Source: Volvox africanus
Lineage: Eukaryota; Chlorophyta; Chlorophyceae; Chlamydomonadales; Volvocaceae
Length of the DNA: 64,000 nt
NCBI GenBank assembly: GCA_030268105.1
Contig: BSDZ01000008.1
Span: 1,426,001-1,490,000, forward strand
Reading direction: 5' to 3'
How positions within the stretch are numbered: the first letter of the stretch is position 1; each line of letters begins with the position of its first letter. A program made the translations under genes and the position numbers. The notes under the pieces were generated by a model. That model saw only the letters and a list, made by a program, of their open reading frames with translations, was not told the DNA's origin and searched no databases. This document shows positions 41,730 through 53,100 of the stretch, one piece after another.

Positions 41730-43539
41730 GGATGAGAAATCCCTGGTGTGTTTGGTCTATTGTTGCTAAGTCTAGTAATAGTACCTGAGAACTTTCAGAG
41801 ATGTCCAGGCGTCTTGAGCTCTTAACGGTTGTTTGTTGTACGGCCCCCACGACTTTTGGACAATTACCGGTCAGAGTTCCGCAGGCTCGCAACTCTTTAT
41901 CTATGGATGCAGCAGGAGTAGGTTCTAAGGGTTCATGTCATTTCTCTCAATAAACGGGTGGGATCTGATTTCTGTTGTTATCGTGGCACGTACGAATGCG
42001 GGTTTCCATGTGCTGTGGGCCTCTCCCCTTTCCATCCCGGAGTTTTGGTTTTAATGGATTCAGGGAAGCAGCCCTGCGTGCCCCTGGAGTAAACTTGAGA
42101 TTATGTCTCAATAAAGGCTGATGCTCATCTAAGATTACAAAGTTGCCCTTCGATAAGAGGACGTTAAAGTCACACATCAGTTCCAGTATTACTTCAGTGG
42201 ATATGGAATCCCGTACCTTGATGGAACTGTCCCAATCAGTGCCCAACTTGAATCGCAAAATCATGCGCTGTATGTAGTATGCCAGAAATCGGCATGGAGC
42301 TCCTGCGACACCTTGTCATAAGGACAGTAAAGTGACCAATAGTTGATTGATGTTACAAATTCCAAAAGAATTCGTAAGGATCAGGAGGTTCATAGGGTCA
42401 ACCAAGAAGATTTGTGCTGTGGGCTCAGCAGTGATGCCGCCGCACAGCAGGTGGTGCAGCTCCATCTTTGGAGGAGGTACTGTCGAGCCACGCCGTCAGG
42501 TGGGCCCTGCGACCCATAGGTCCCTATGTGCCCTCAGATCTGGCAGACAAAAAAAGCGGATTCGGAGCCAGAAGCTCCTGGACGCAGAAATGGGGCTAGA
42601 CGATTAATCTTTTGATCGAGCCCAGCAGGCCCTGCAGTATGTCGGGGAGGTGGGGCAGACAGGATTATTGAGCAGCGGGCGTCTAGATCCATATCGCCCG
42701 CTGCGCTCACAAGGGGAGTCAGTTGCGGCGTTTCTTGGGACCCAGTGGCTCGCAAATGCGGCAGCTGCAAAGGGTTGCATCGATAACAGTATGGACGGTG
42801 GGGCCAGCAGAGCGAGGCAAGGGGAGCAAGATGCGCAGCGGGGCCAGCAAATCCGGGCAGGTGGTTTGGAGGAGGGTATTATATTAGCATCGGAGGTTTG
42901 CGTGCGCGGCGGCCCCAGGACGCGGTGGAGAAGTGGAAGGGCTGCTTGGGGTGACGGGAGTGAGGCGCTTGCGGTCGGTGTTGTAGGGAATGGGTTACGA
43001 TCCGGACAAATGGATGGATCGAAGGCGCTGAACACCGAGAGCGTGATCATACCGGCTGTAGTTTGCCGGCATACCCACGTAACCTGCCGACCCCTTGTAC
43101 GGGATAAGTAAGGTGAAGCCGCCCTTCTCCGGCACATCTACATGACTAAATCGGTCGACGTTCATCTTCCGCTTAACCACGCGTCATTTTCGCCAAGCGT
43201 GGGCCAACCCATGGGACCCACGCATTGGCGGCGGAACCCAACAAAACGTTTTTCACGCATCCAACATAATGCCATATTAATATATTGTCAAGCTTGGAAA
43301 CTACGTTGCCATTCCCTCTTTTCACCCCTACCTAGAACAGGTCAATCATTTGGTTCTTTCTCTTCCACAAAAGGAACCCCACCTCATCCAAAGGCCCAAG
43401 GGTTCAATACCCTTCACCACCACCATGTTGTGTTTTGTTTCCGCCTTGATCGCTGTCTGTTCCTTGTTCCTCATTCCCCACCACCAAGACCCAAACCGCT
43501 GGCACTATAAAGCAGCACCTACTCCAGCGGAGATAAGGG
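41730..43539. other. No supported gene
   Basis: Plus-strand frames at 42347-42607 and 42650-43111 look weakly protein-like (HRSLCALRSGRQKKRIRSQK; SVAAFLGTQWLANAAAAKG), as decayed retroelement sequence often does, but I cannot assign a family. Otherwise nothing is recognised. Confidence 0.4.
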
Positions 43540-43660
43540 CCTTTGCTTCACCTGGCAGACCCTTCCCCTGTATTTCGGGGCACCCTCATACGTTCACCCA
43601 TGTTGACTTCTCTGAAATCAGTGGTTTTACCGGGTTCAGCACCCACCACCAGCATATGGA
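43540..43660 (-). repeat. 345-bp dispersed repeat, partial copy
   Basis: TTTGCTTCACCTGGCAGACC, TTCGGGGCACCCTCATACG and GGGTTCAGCACCCACCACCA match the same section as 58600-58720. This copy shows the uninterrupted sequence CATGTTGACTTCTCTGAAAT that defines the empty site for the MITE at 23582. Confidence 0.8.
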
Positions 43661-43874
43661 TGTCATTAGACCCTCCAAGTGTAGGTGACTCGCTTTAAAA
43701 AGATAACCCCAGTCCCGGACAGGGGGTGAGGATAAGAAACGCATCAAGGGCGCGATCAACTGCCCGGTCATGAACCAGATCAGTCGTGCACAGATACACG
43801 AGGTCCGGTGTATTATTTTTATCGGTCCATTTAATGAAAACCAGAAACGTGGACGACCTCCCCAGACCCCCGGG

Positions 43875-46800
43875 TTACGACCCAGAGTCGTCGTCCTGAT
43901 GCAGGAGGTTCTCTCTGTAGTTGTAGTCGTAAAACTGCTTCACATCGGAGAGGGTCGAGAAGAAGATGCCGCTCATGCCGCTGGCTGCGAGGTCTTCGGC
44001 AGTGATGCGGGCAGTGACCTAGGGAGTGCGGATGCAGGGCACGTGTAGAAGGCACATCTTCATCAGTTCGGTAGCCTTAAGGAATATTGTGCACTCAGGT
44101 GCCTCAGTTATCGGAGACCGCAGCCCTCTGACAACCACGTCTGAGATGGACAAGTGAGATTATCATATGGATTATTCATGGATAAGGTATATGAATATGA
44201 ATGGACACGCCATGTCCATTGTCGCTGCTGCCATGGCTGCTGTCACGCAGGCCCGCACGCCCACGCTAGCACCAACAGGCGCTCATAACAACTTTAAAAT
44301 GCTCCTAAGGCTACAAAACGTCTTTACAATGTCCGGGGTTACTCGAGTGCTATGAGAGGTTGCAGATGAGGTACCCAGGGGCCGCACCTTGGGTTTAATC
44401 ATATCCAGCATCTCATCCACGACGTCATAAATATTGAGGTCTGCGTACTCTTTCAAGACGTTGACCCACATGTAATGGATCTCTTTGAAAAATGTGTAGA
44501 TCTCAGCTGGACTGACGTAGCTCTGTCGCGAGGAAAGAAAGGAAACAAGGGAGTCCCGGCCCTGATGCAATTAGGGTCATGGTCGCCGCAACAGCGCTGT
44601 CACAAGCAGCAATCCGTAGGAGCGTTACACTCCGTGCTGTCATCCAGCACCTTTTCACTCAGGGGCCCTCGCCCGAATCACGCACCGTGATGACAACCGA
44701 TCTTGTAGCCCCAGGCTCCGACTTAGCGTCTGTAGCTAACGAGTCCAGTGACGCACTAGGACACACTTGCCTGTTTCTTCAGGTCGAATATGTCGAAGAA
44801 GTACTTGATGGCCGCGGGATGGGAGCGGTGGTCCCAGGCCAATACGAAGTCTGTGAAGGCGAGAAGGTCCATTTCGTCCCTGCAGAGGGCGAAACGCCGC
44901 AAGATAGTACATGGATATCAGAGGCCACTAGTGGGCTAGGTGAGGGGAACGGAACGACATGTGAGGATGACCATCGGGGCTTTAACATGGCGGTTCCATG
45001 CGCCATGTAATTTGCCGGAGAGGAATTTGCGATGATGAATGGCTCTGAAACACCCCCACGGCCATTACACTCGTCCTCTGTACTGCTTCATGCGATACGT
45101 CATGCGCGCGGGCGCTGCAAACACACAGAAACACACATACGTGCATACATATAATACAACACACAAACAACAAAGTACGGACAATAAGCCACACTCCTCC
45201 CCAGCACACCGCGCCACACGCCACGCCACACCACCCCACGCCAGCATTCCACACGCCATGGCCACACCTGTGCACGGTGCGTCCCTGCACGACGCGCATG
45301 CGCATGACGTGCTCCTCGAAAATCCTCGAGATGAAGAGGGGCGACATGGTGCCGTTGCTGATGGCGGTGAACTCGATGCGGCTGAGCAGGCCGTTCATGT
45401 CTTCGTCCAGCGCCAGGAACGTCTTGTACACGCGTTGAGTCGACTGCAGGCGCAGGCGCAGGAGCCGAGCGAAAGATGTTGAAAGAGGACCTTCGTAGAA
45501 TACCAGAATTACTAACGGAGAAGAATTGCGACCTGAGGCTCCCTCCCCCCTCCCATATCGCATCGTTCCGCTGTGGATCCCCCCTCCTGTCCACCCCTGT
45601 CCAGCAATTTCCTGGTGCCTGTGGTGACCTAGCCGGTTACGACTTAATGATACTTCCACAATCTCATGGGAGCACTTTCAACACGCTCTGTTGGTTCCCT
45701 AACCTCAGGGTTTATTCCCGCCGTACGTTACCTGGATCGAGAACCAATTGGATATTAACTGATGCTCCTGCATCTGGGTGTTCTTCAGCTCGTTTAGCTC
45801 CTGCATCCAGGTGGGGATGCAGGACGAGGGCCGCGGGACGAAGAGCAGTTCGGAGCAGGCGGGGAGGAGTAGACGGAAACTCCGCACGAATAGAAGCGGG
45901 TGAGAGCAACAAAGACAAGGGGGGGGGAGGAAACTGGGGAGGGGACCCACGGCACCATAGACCACGAAGAGACTATGCATGATGTCATGGTGCTTGTTAA
46001 ACGTGACCGCAAGCCCACGTTGAACAAGAGCAGGCGCCGTACGATTCAGGCCCATGAGCTCGGGCCCCCCTGGAGGTTACTCGGTCACGCGGTCGGTGAT
46101 GCCGCAAATCAGCATCCAAACCACAGCCAGTTCATCCAAACCCCAACCAATCATAACAACAAAAGTGGCTGAACATGATCCTGATAACGCCCATCGTCTT
46201 CGTACCTGTAGCACGATGCTATTGACCAAATCTCGGATGCGAATACTGCCGTTCTTTCCGTGAAAGAAAAGCAGTTTGCGCACCGCAATGCGGCCGTAAT
46301 GGTCCAGGAAGTCCGGCTGGTAGGGAGAAAAGGGGGGTCGAGCGCAAGGAGCATGCCAGGGTGTTGGCGGAAAACAGCGTACATTACATAATGTAATATA
46401 CAACACACAATATATTCGGCCCTCACTCATTTCTCACTCGCTCGTCCAGCAGCAGAGCGCCGTACCCTGCCTAACCCTTGGCATTATGTTTCTCATATAA
46501 TTCCTGACCCGTGAGATAACTACTCCATATACCCATCCATCTGTTGCAACTCGGAACTGCTGTCGCCCAACTCAGTGCTCCCGCCGCACCTGCATATCCG
46601 ACAGCGCTGGCACCTGCGGCACCAGCGACTTCACATACTCCTCCAACTGATCTGTGGTGAGGCTGCCGCTGTTGTCCGTGTCAAACGCGGACAGCTCCAG
46701 GCGCTGGCGGAATGGAAGAGGAAGCAACATACACCGATGCATTAAAACGCCCCCAAGAGCAAGGTGGGGCAGTTCAAGCAGAAACGGATTCGTTGGTGGG

Positions 46801-48517
46801 CTAAGGCGTAAAAGACGTCTCCCCCCCCACACACACGGGCCATGTTGGCGGGGACATGTGTACGTGCCTCCTGCATTCACCTTCACCCACGTTTTGGTGC
46901 ATGGTCGTACGGAGGTTCAGGTAGTTAAGGAATTGGTTAGCAGAGATGCAGCCGTTGTCGTCGCGGTCGAACTTGAGGAACACGGGTGCTTTGAAGTAGG
47001 GCTCGATCTGGGGCCCGAAACACTCCCGACAGCGACTCAGGACCTGCACTGAGGCCGGCAAGAGAGGCGGACCAGACGGACAGGTGTGGGCACCAGGAAA
47101 GCTGCAAGTCTGCAAAAAAGCCTGCAAGTGCTGAGCTGCACCCCGACGTGTCCTCCTCAAGCCCAATGCAGAAGCCGTGCTGTGCTATGCCGCGCTGTGC
47201 GTTGCTATGATGTGCTGTTGTGAGCAACTCCGTCTGCGCTTCGTTGTGCCACTTGCATAACCGGAACAACCCCTTGCTACGGGAACCCTGCTGGCTGCTG
47301 TATGTCAGGAAGCGTTGCGCCTTGGCCCATTCGTGATCAGATCAGGTAGGCGCATCTACACCACGTCGTGTGCAGGTCCTGGTATGTGTGGGCCCCCCAT
47401 ACGCATCCCTGTGGCTAAGGCTTAGGCCTAGGAACGCCTCCCCTTTTCATGATGATGGTGGTGGTGGTGGTGAGGGTGACCGCTTCCATCAAAAGATAGT
47501 AAATGTCCTTCATAGTAAACGTTCCTGGCCTACGGAGCTAGTTGCCGCGTCAGACTTAATATTCAAGCACTCAAAAGCGGCTTAATCACATACAAGCACA
47601 GAAGACACGATGACGCATGTGCCGTGGTGTTTGGAGGCAAGTTGGTTAAAAATAACAGCCTTTGGGAGGTAGCTATATCCCTAACCAGCTCTCCTTGCAA
47701 GGAAAGATGTTTCCTTCGTTTTAGTAACTTACCTGCGAAAACCCATCGTAGTTGATGCGCACCTCGCCGTTGGTTTCCACACCCATCTCCTTCATCAGAA
47801 ACCAGATGTTCCGCAACTCCTCTTCGGAAAGCAGCAGGGTTTCCTGTAGGCGGTTTCCCCAGGGGACGTCAAGAAAGTGGGGTTTTGTCAAGGTAAATGA
47901 CAACCGGCCGCTGAGATTGGGGTACCATTCGTGTTAAGCGGGATGGACGAACAAGGTAAGTGAAATAAATGGACACCCTCCACTTGTGGAAAAGCAGGTT
48001 GTTCCCCACGCTTCCCCAACCCTGCAGCAGATACCCAGATAACGAAATGGTTGCGGAGCATCCCAAGGACGCGGGAAGACCGGCAGGATTGAATCTTGCT
48101 CGACCGTGCAACGGCAGGGGCGTTATTCATGAAGCACACACCTGGTCCTTGCGACGACGCGCCTCCCGTTCCACCATCAATCGAAGGGATTGAGGTTTCG
48201 CCCTCTGCGCGTCGGTGTCCGGATGCATAGTCAGTGCCTTTGAGTACTTGGAACTGCATGCTGGAATGGGCTTGCACTGACCGGCTTGAAGAAGGAAGGG
48301 ATAAGAGACTCTGGACGCTTATGTGTCTCATATTGTTCGAGAATGCTAGTAATTTCTTGAAGCACCTCTTGCTCTGCCAAAGCAAGTACGCATAATAGTC
48401 ACATCGCAGCTGTCACGAAACCTGGTAGGAGAACGCATTTCCCATACCAATATCCTCCGCCTCTCGGTCAGGCTCTGGGTGGTCTCTAACGAATGACTTC
48501 AAAGAGGACAGCAACAT
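43875..48517 (-). CDS. TON2: PP2A B''-type regulatory subunit, TON2/FASS (PPP2R3C) family
   Basis: Twelve exons give about 465 residues (plant TON2 has about 480): 48448-48517, 48282-48373, about 48142-48260, 47733-47843, 46891-47043, 46590-46703, 46206-46316, 45732-45800, 45268-45443, 44771-44879, 44388-44522 and 43875-44018. Landmarks in order: RPESLIPSFFKP; LLLSEEELRNIWFLMKEM; FKAPVFLKFDRDDNGCIS; SAFDTDNSGSLTTDQLEEYV; RKLLFFHGKNGSIRIRDLV; ISNWFSIQSTQRVYKTFLAL; DEDMNGLLSRIEF; DFVLAWDHRSHPAAIKYFFD; VVDEMLDMIKPK; YRENLLHQDDD. The protein should target PP2A to centrosomes or the cortical cytoskeleton, as TON2 does in plants. Exon 10 ends in a GC donor (CAG|GCAAGT). The join between exons 2 and 3 needs a 17-nt intron or a 1-nt indel. 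Confidence 0.85.
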
Positions 48518-50113
48518 TTCGTTAAATGGTGATTTTGAGCCGCCCGGGTAGTTCGGCCCCTGCCCCAGGCGGCCCTATACTTTGATGAACGCAGCCGATT
48601 TTACCGCTATAGGAGCACAAGTGCAAATATCATGAATTTCGTAAGTCTTAAAAATAGAGAATGAGTTAAGTTCGGCATGCGTTTGAACTTTGACCTCCTT
48701 TCCATGAGAAACTTCTAGCTATTCAATTTCTCACTACTGAGAGGTTCATCTTGATTTAGCGATTACAGCGGGTATACTGGAAATAGCCAAATAGCGAAAG
48801 CATGTCAACGCTGGGGCCTTATCCACAGTGGACCAAGCAAAAGCAGTCACGTGATACACGATAGAGGCATCAGTAACCATATAATAACAAGTGAGGCTGA
48901 GCCGAAGTAAAGCTCTGGTATCACCAAACCAACCGCCAACGAACTGGCTCGGCCCATGCAACATACTAGAACGCTGTTCGTCACACCGGATAGAGTCTTG
49001 TTGATACTTGTAACATCGTGAGTGAGAGATTCTTGAATAATGGCTTAATTTGCCCATAACCATCATCAAAAGGATTGCCAGGGCAGTTGGTTACGATTGG
49101 TAAGTAAGAGGATCAACAATGAGACCTAAATACATATTGATGTTTACCTAATCATATTCAAAGCCTTGCACGTCATGCGCCGTGCAGCATGCAACTGCCA
49201 AGGATCCGTATGGCTTATTCAATCCGACGTGCACGGTGCGCAGATCGCATCGGCGCACTGTGCGCCGATTGCACCGGCTCAATGAGCAGCGATTAACCAC
49301 ACTGAATTATCCTGGTTACATGTATAAGATATGTACCTTATCCGCACTGCTGATAGATGGCTCAGGCTCCAGAGCAGGCTAACCACCCTGATGTGTGTGC
49401 TGTCCAACACGGCTAAGTACTATCCCTTGAAATATGCTATGATTAATTCCAAATTTTCTTTGCGGTTTCCTGCTGCGCTGCTACCGGGATACTGGGTAAC
49501 ACTATGCGCAGCATTTCATACCTAGATTCACGACTTGTGATGGATAATAGATCTAGTTTTGGTATCTATTAAATAATGTATTTTGAAAGTTCTTATCATA
49601 TTAAGATGTACCTGTACGCAGCCCGTCATATCGTACCTGTTATCGCGCCCACTGTTACATACTTACGATACACCAGGCATGTTTTGTAATTACTCATAGC
49701 ATATATTTACGCTATGGGCTGAGTGTCTTATGGAGAGCTCTTCCTTACAGCATATCTGTTTGTTCCAGAATCTAGGTAGTTGTCATGGTAGAAGGCAGGC
49801 CAAGCCATTCATAACTGTCCTTAGCGTCTCCTCTCTTTACTCATGACTTATATGCGATTTTAAAAACGTTGGTGAGGCACAGACACAGAAAGGGTTATCG
49901 GCTTCGCACGCCGGGCCATCCTAGGCTGCTCACTACAGGACGAGTGCCAACGCCACATCACCGCTGAATTCATCTGTCCCCAGACCAGAACTAGCTGTCC
50001 AGGACGCATTATCAGCAGCACAGCTTAGCGCTCGACGTTCCTTGGCTGCAGTTGGGCAGCCCCAGGATCAACCCCGCTGTTAACCCCGCGGTCCCAAGTC
50101 GAGCCCCTTCCTA
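48518..50113. other. Divergent intergenic region
   Basis: No gene supported between the TON2 start and the membrane-protein gene. It contains a 21-bp near-palindrome ATCGGCGCACTGTGCGCCGAT (49247-49267), mismatched only at its centre. Confidence 0.6.
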
Positions 50114-53100
50114 ATGCATTACCAGCAGCAGCAGCAGCAGCAGCAGCCGCAGCTGGCAGAGCCGCAGAGGCTGGTTCAACTCCCGGGGCAGCAAGATCCA
50201 CAGCTTTTTGACGGAAATTTACCCACTTCCACCGTTGGTACAACCTTGGATGTTGCCGGATTGCAGCAAAAACCCGCGCCTGAGGAATGGCCGCGTTTTG
50301 GCACCTTCATGCGCGGGAGTCCAAAGGCGCCTCCAGCAACCTCAACCCCCCAACTGCAGCTGACTGGCACGATGCCTGCCGGCCCGCATCTTCAGCCGTC
50401 AGGGACACCCATGGAAGTTCAGCCATTACAGGAGCTCATCGGGGGCAACTGGCTGTTCGTGGTCTTTGTGCCGTACTTTGTTGCTACAGCCCTACAGGAC
50501 ACACACCTTCGCATAGGTCTGATCGTTGCGACAGTAATCTCTTGCACGGTGTTCTTGACGGGTTTGCTGCTGTTCGTGCTCAACATGCGCAAGGCGAGTG
50601 CTTACGGACGCCGACTTTACGTCACCGATTTCCCTGTTATGCATGATGAGTCACGTAGTCCGTACCCCGCCTGCTGGTATCAGAACAGCACATGGTCATA
50701 GTTTATTTCCGTGAACCCGGGCAGCCTGTCTGTCTGTCATCAACCCGAGTCTCTGCGACCCTTGCAAACAAGAAACTTAGCGCTTCTGGTGATTTTTGCT
50801 CTTGTCCCACCGCACAATCCGGAACGCACCCATAACCCTTTCGATGAAACAGTCAACTGGACAAAATATGAGAGTTACCTGGCACTGTCTCAAACCCTTC
50901 CTGGCACTGCCTAAAGCCCTAGCTGGCGCCCGCGTATTGTTGTGGTAATCGACAAAACAGGTGTTCCCACATATACTGGAGCTTTTGATGCCAATTATCT
51001 TCATTGTACAGTTGGGCGTGTCGTACCATAATACATCATATGAAAAGGAAATCATCCGTACGTACCCTTTCATCACACACTCGGCGCTTGCGGGCGTCTG
51101 CCTGGTACGGCGATTGCAATAACTGACTTTGGAGTTTTGAGTTTCATGAGTTTCTTGGGTTACTTAGCTGTGGGTCGGTATAGCAGGCTGCCCTGAATAA
51201 AGAGCCTACGATGGAACGCTCGCGACGGGGGGATGAAAGCATATGGTGCATATATGTAAAGGAGGTCCCCACAAAATGTGTGTGAAGGGGGCCAGGTGTG
51301 TGGGGCTACATAGGGCTGGCAAATCGTTGTCGGGGCTTTGATGGTGATCATGTTGCTATCAAGCAAGCTCCTGCCTTGCCCCTTCCGACAGTTATGTATG
51401 CAAAAGAATGAATTTTCTGAGCGACTTTCCATCTCCACCCCCATCCAACCCCACCCGTCACTCCCTGTCGTTTCCTGTGTCCAGACAGACAGACAGACAG
51501 ACAGGAAGAAAGACAGACAGACAGACAGACAAGCAGACAGCGCGTGTACAGGCGGACAGCTCTCTGGCCTGCCGGCTCTACTTCACAGCGCCCTGTTCAC
51601 ACACAGTTAATGCGCCTTGCTAAATGAGCTTCACTTGGTGTTTCCCTTCAGCTACGTACGGGATGATGAGGGAGCTTCCATTTTTATTTCCGACGCCATG
51701 CCGACTTTGTGCCCTCATGAACTGCAGGTGTCCATGCTAATCTGTTACCCGGTGGGCTACCAAACGGCGCAGGAGCTCGTACACAAGATGTACATGATTA
51801 ATCCTGCCGTACATCGTGTGGGGCTGTACACCACTGCCGTATTGACGGGCTCACTGGTGACGTCATGCCTGTTGTACCTGGTACGAGCTGGATTCAACAG
51901 GGTAGACAGAGCGATGCAGCCGCCGGCGGTTCGGCAGGATGGCGTATTAGGGCTGATTGGGCCGCAGCCTTGCGAACCCCACCGCCCTACAAGGCACCGC
52001 CTCGTACTTAACCAAATCCCCACTAATTATGAGATGAGCATTGGCGTGTCACTTTGAAAGCACATCTGCTGACCGATCGACTGACGAACGGGCAGACGGA
52101 CGGACGGATTTAGAGGATCAGAGAGTGGGTTGCTGAGTTGGCGAGCGATCCACGGTGCCATGCGCTATGGCATATGCCAAATTGCTCACCAACACCAACA
52201 CCAACACCAGCTATTTTGGACCGGCTTCGCCCTCAACCCTAAATACTGTATGAGTTTACGGCGCCCGTAGTCGCATTTCTCAGAATGGGGTTGTCCGTCT
52301 TCATTCACTCACCGTCTTGCCTGCCTCTCCGTCTCTTGCTGCTTTGTGCAACGCCAGGCTCCCCTTTGCAAGGGCTACGACGACCAGCACTTCAATGTGC
52401 TCAACCTCATCTTTCGCCTCATCTACCCTTGCCTCGCCACCTTCCTGGCACTCCTTTTCGTGCGGTTTTTCCCTGACATCTATCTGCCCAATTTCGCCGT
52501 GGTGCATGGACTCAACCGCAAGCCACGTCCTTGGCAGGTGCGTTGTGCGTGTGCTGGGCTGAGGATATGCTGGGGGTAAAAAAGTAATTAATATCTTATT
52601 TCACCTCATTATACGTCGTGTCGGTAATCATAATAATTATAAAATATAATCATCATAATCATAATCATAATCATCATAATCATAATCATCATAATAATAA
52701 CAATAATCATAGTAATCATAATCATAATACTACTGATAATAATAATCATAGTAATAGTAATATTAAGAGTAATATTAATATTAAGAGTAAGAGTAAGAGT
52801 AAGAGTAATTAACAATATGAGGCAATAATGATAGCAATAATCAGCAATTATATAAGAAATGTTAAGAAACTAAGGAATCTTGATCCTGCTAAAGGCAGGC
52901 AGGAAGCGCTAGCGTGCATTGAGCGGTTAGGGTGTATGTGATAAGGCTGCTGATGGTAGAGGTTGCCAGAGAATGTTGGCTGAAACACGAAAATGTAGGT
53001 TTGGTTGCAGCCTCTGCCTGGGCTCAACCCGTCACAGTGTGACCCCTTAACGCTACACCGGGACCGCAGAGTGTGCTCGAGTACTATTTGTCTGACGCTG

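Noticed and set aside
42650..43137. Overlapping plus and minus frames of 153 and 177 codons
   Set aside because: Neither shows a domain, splice logic or a partner exon; listed only as possible decayed retroelement.
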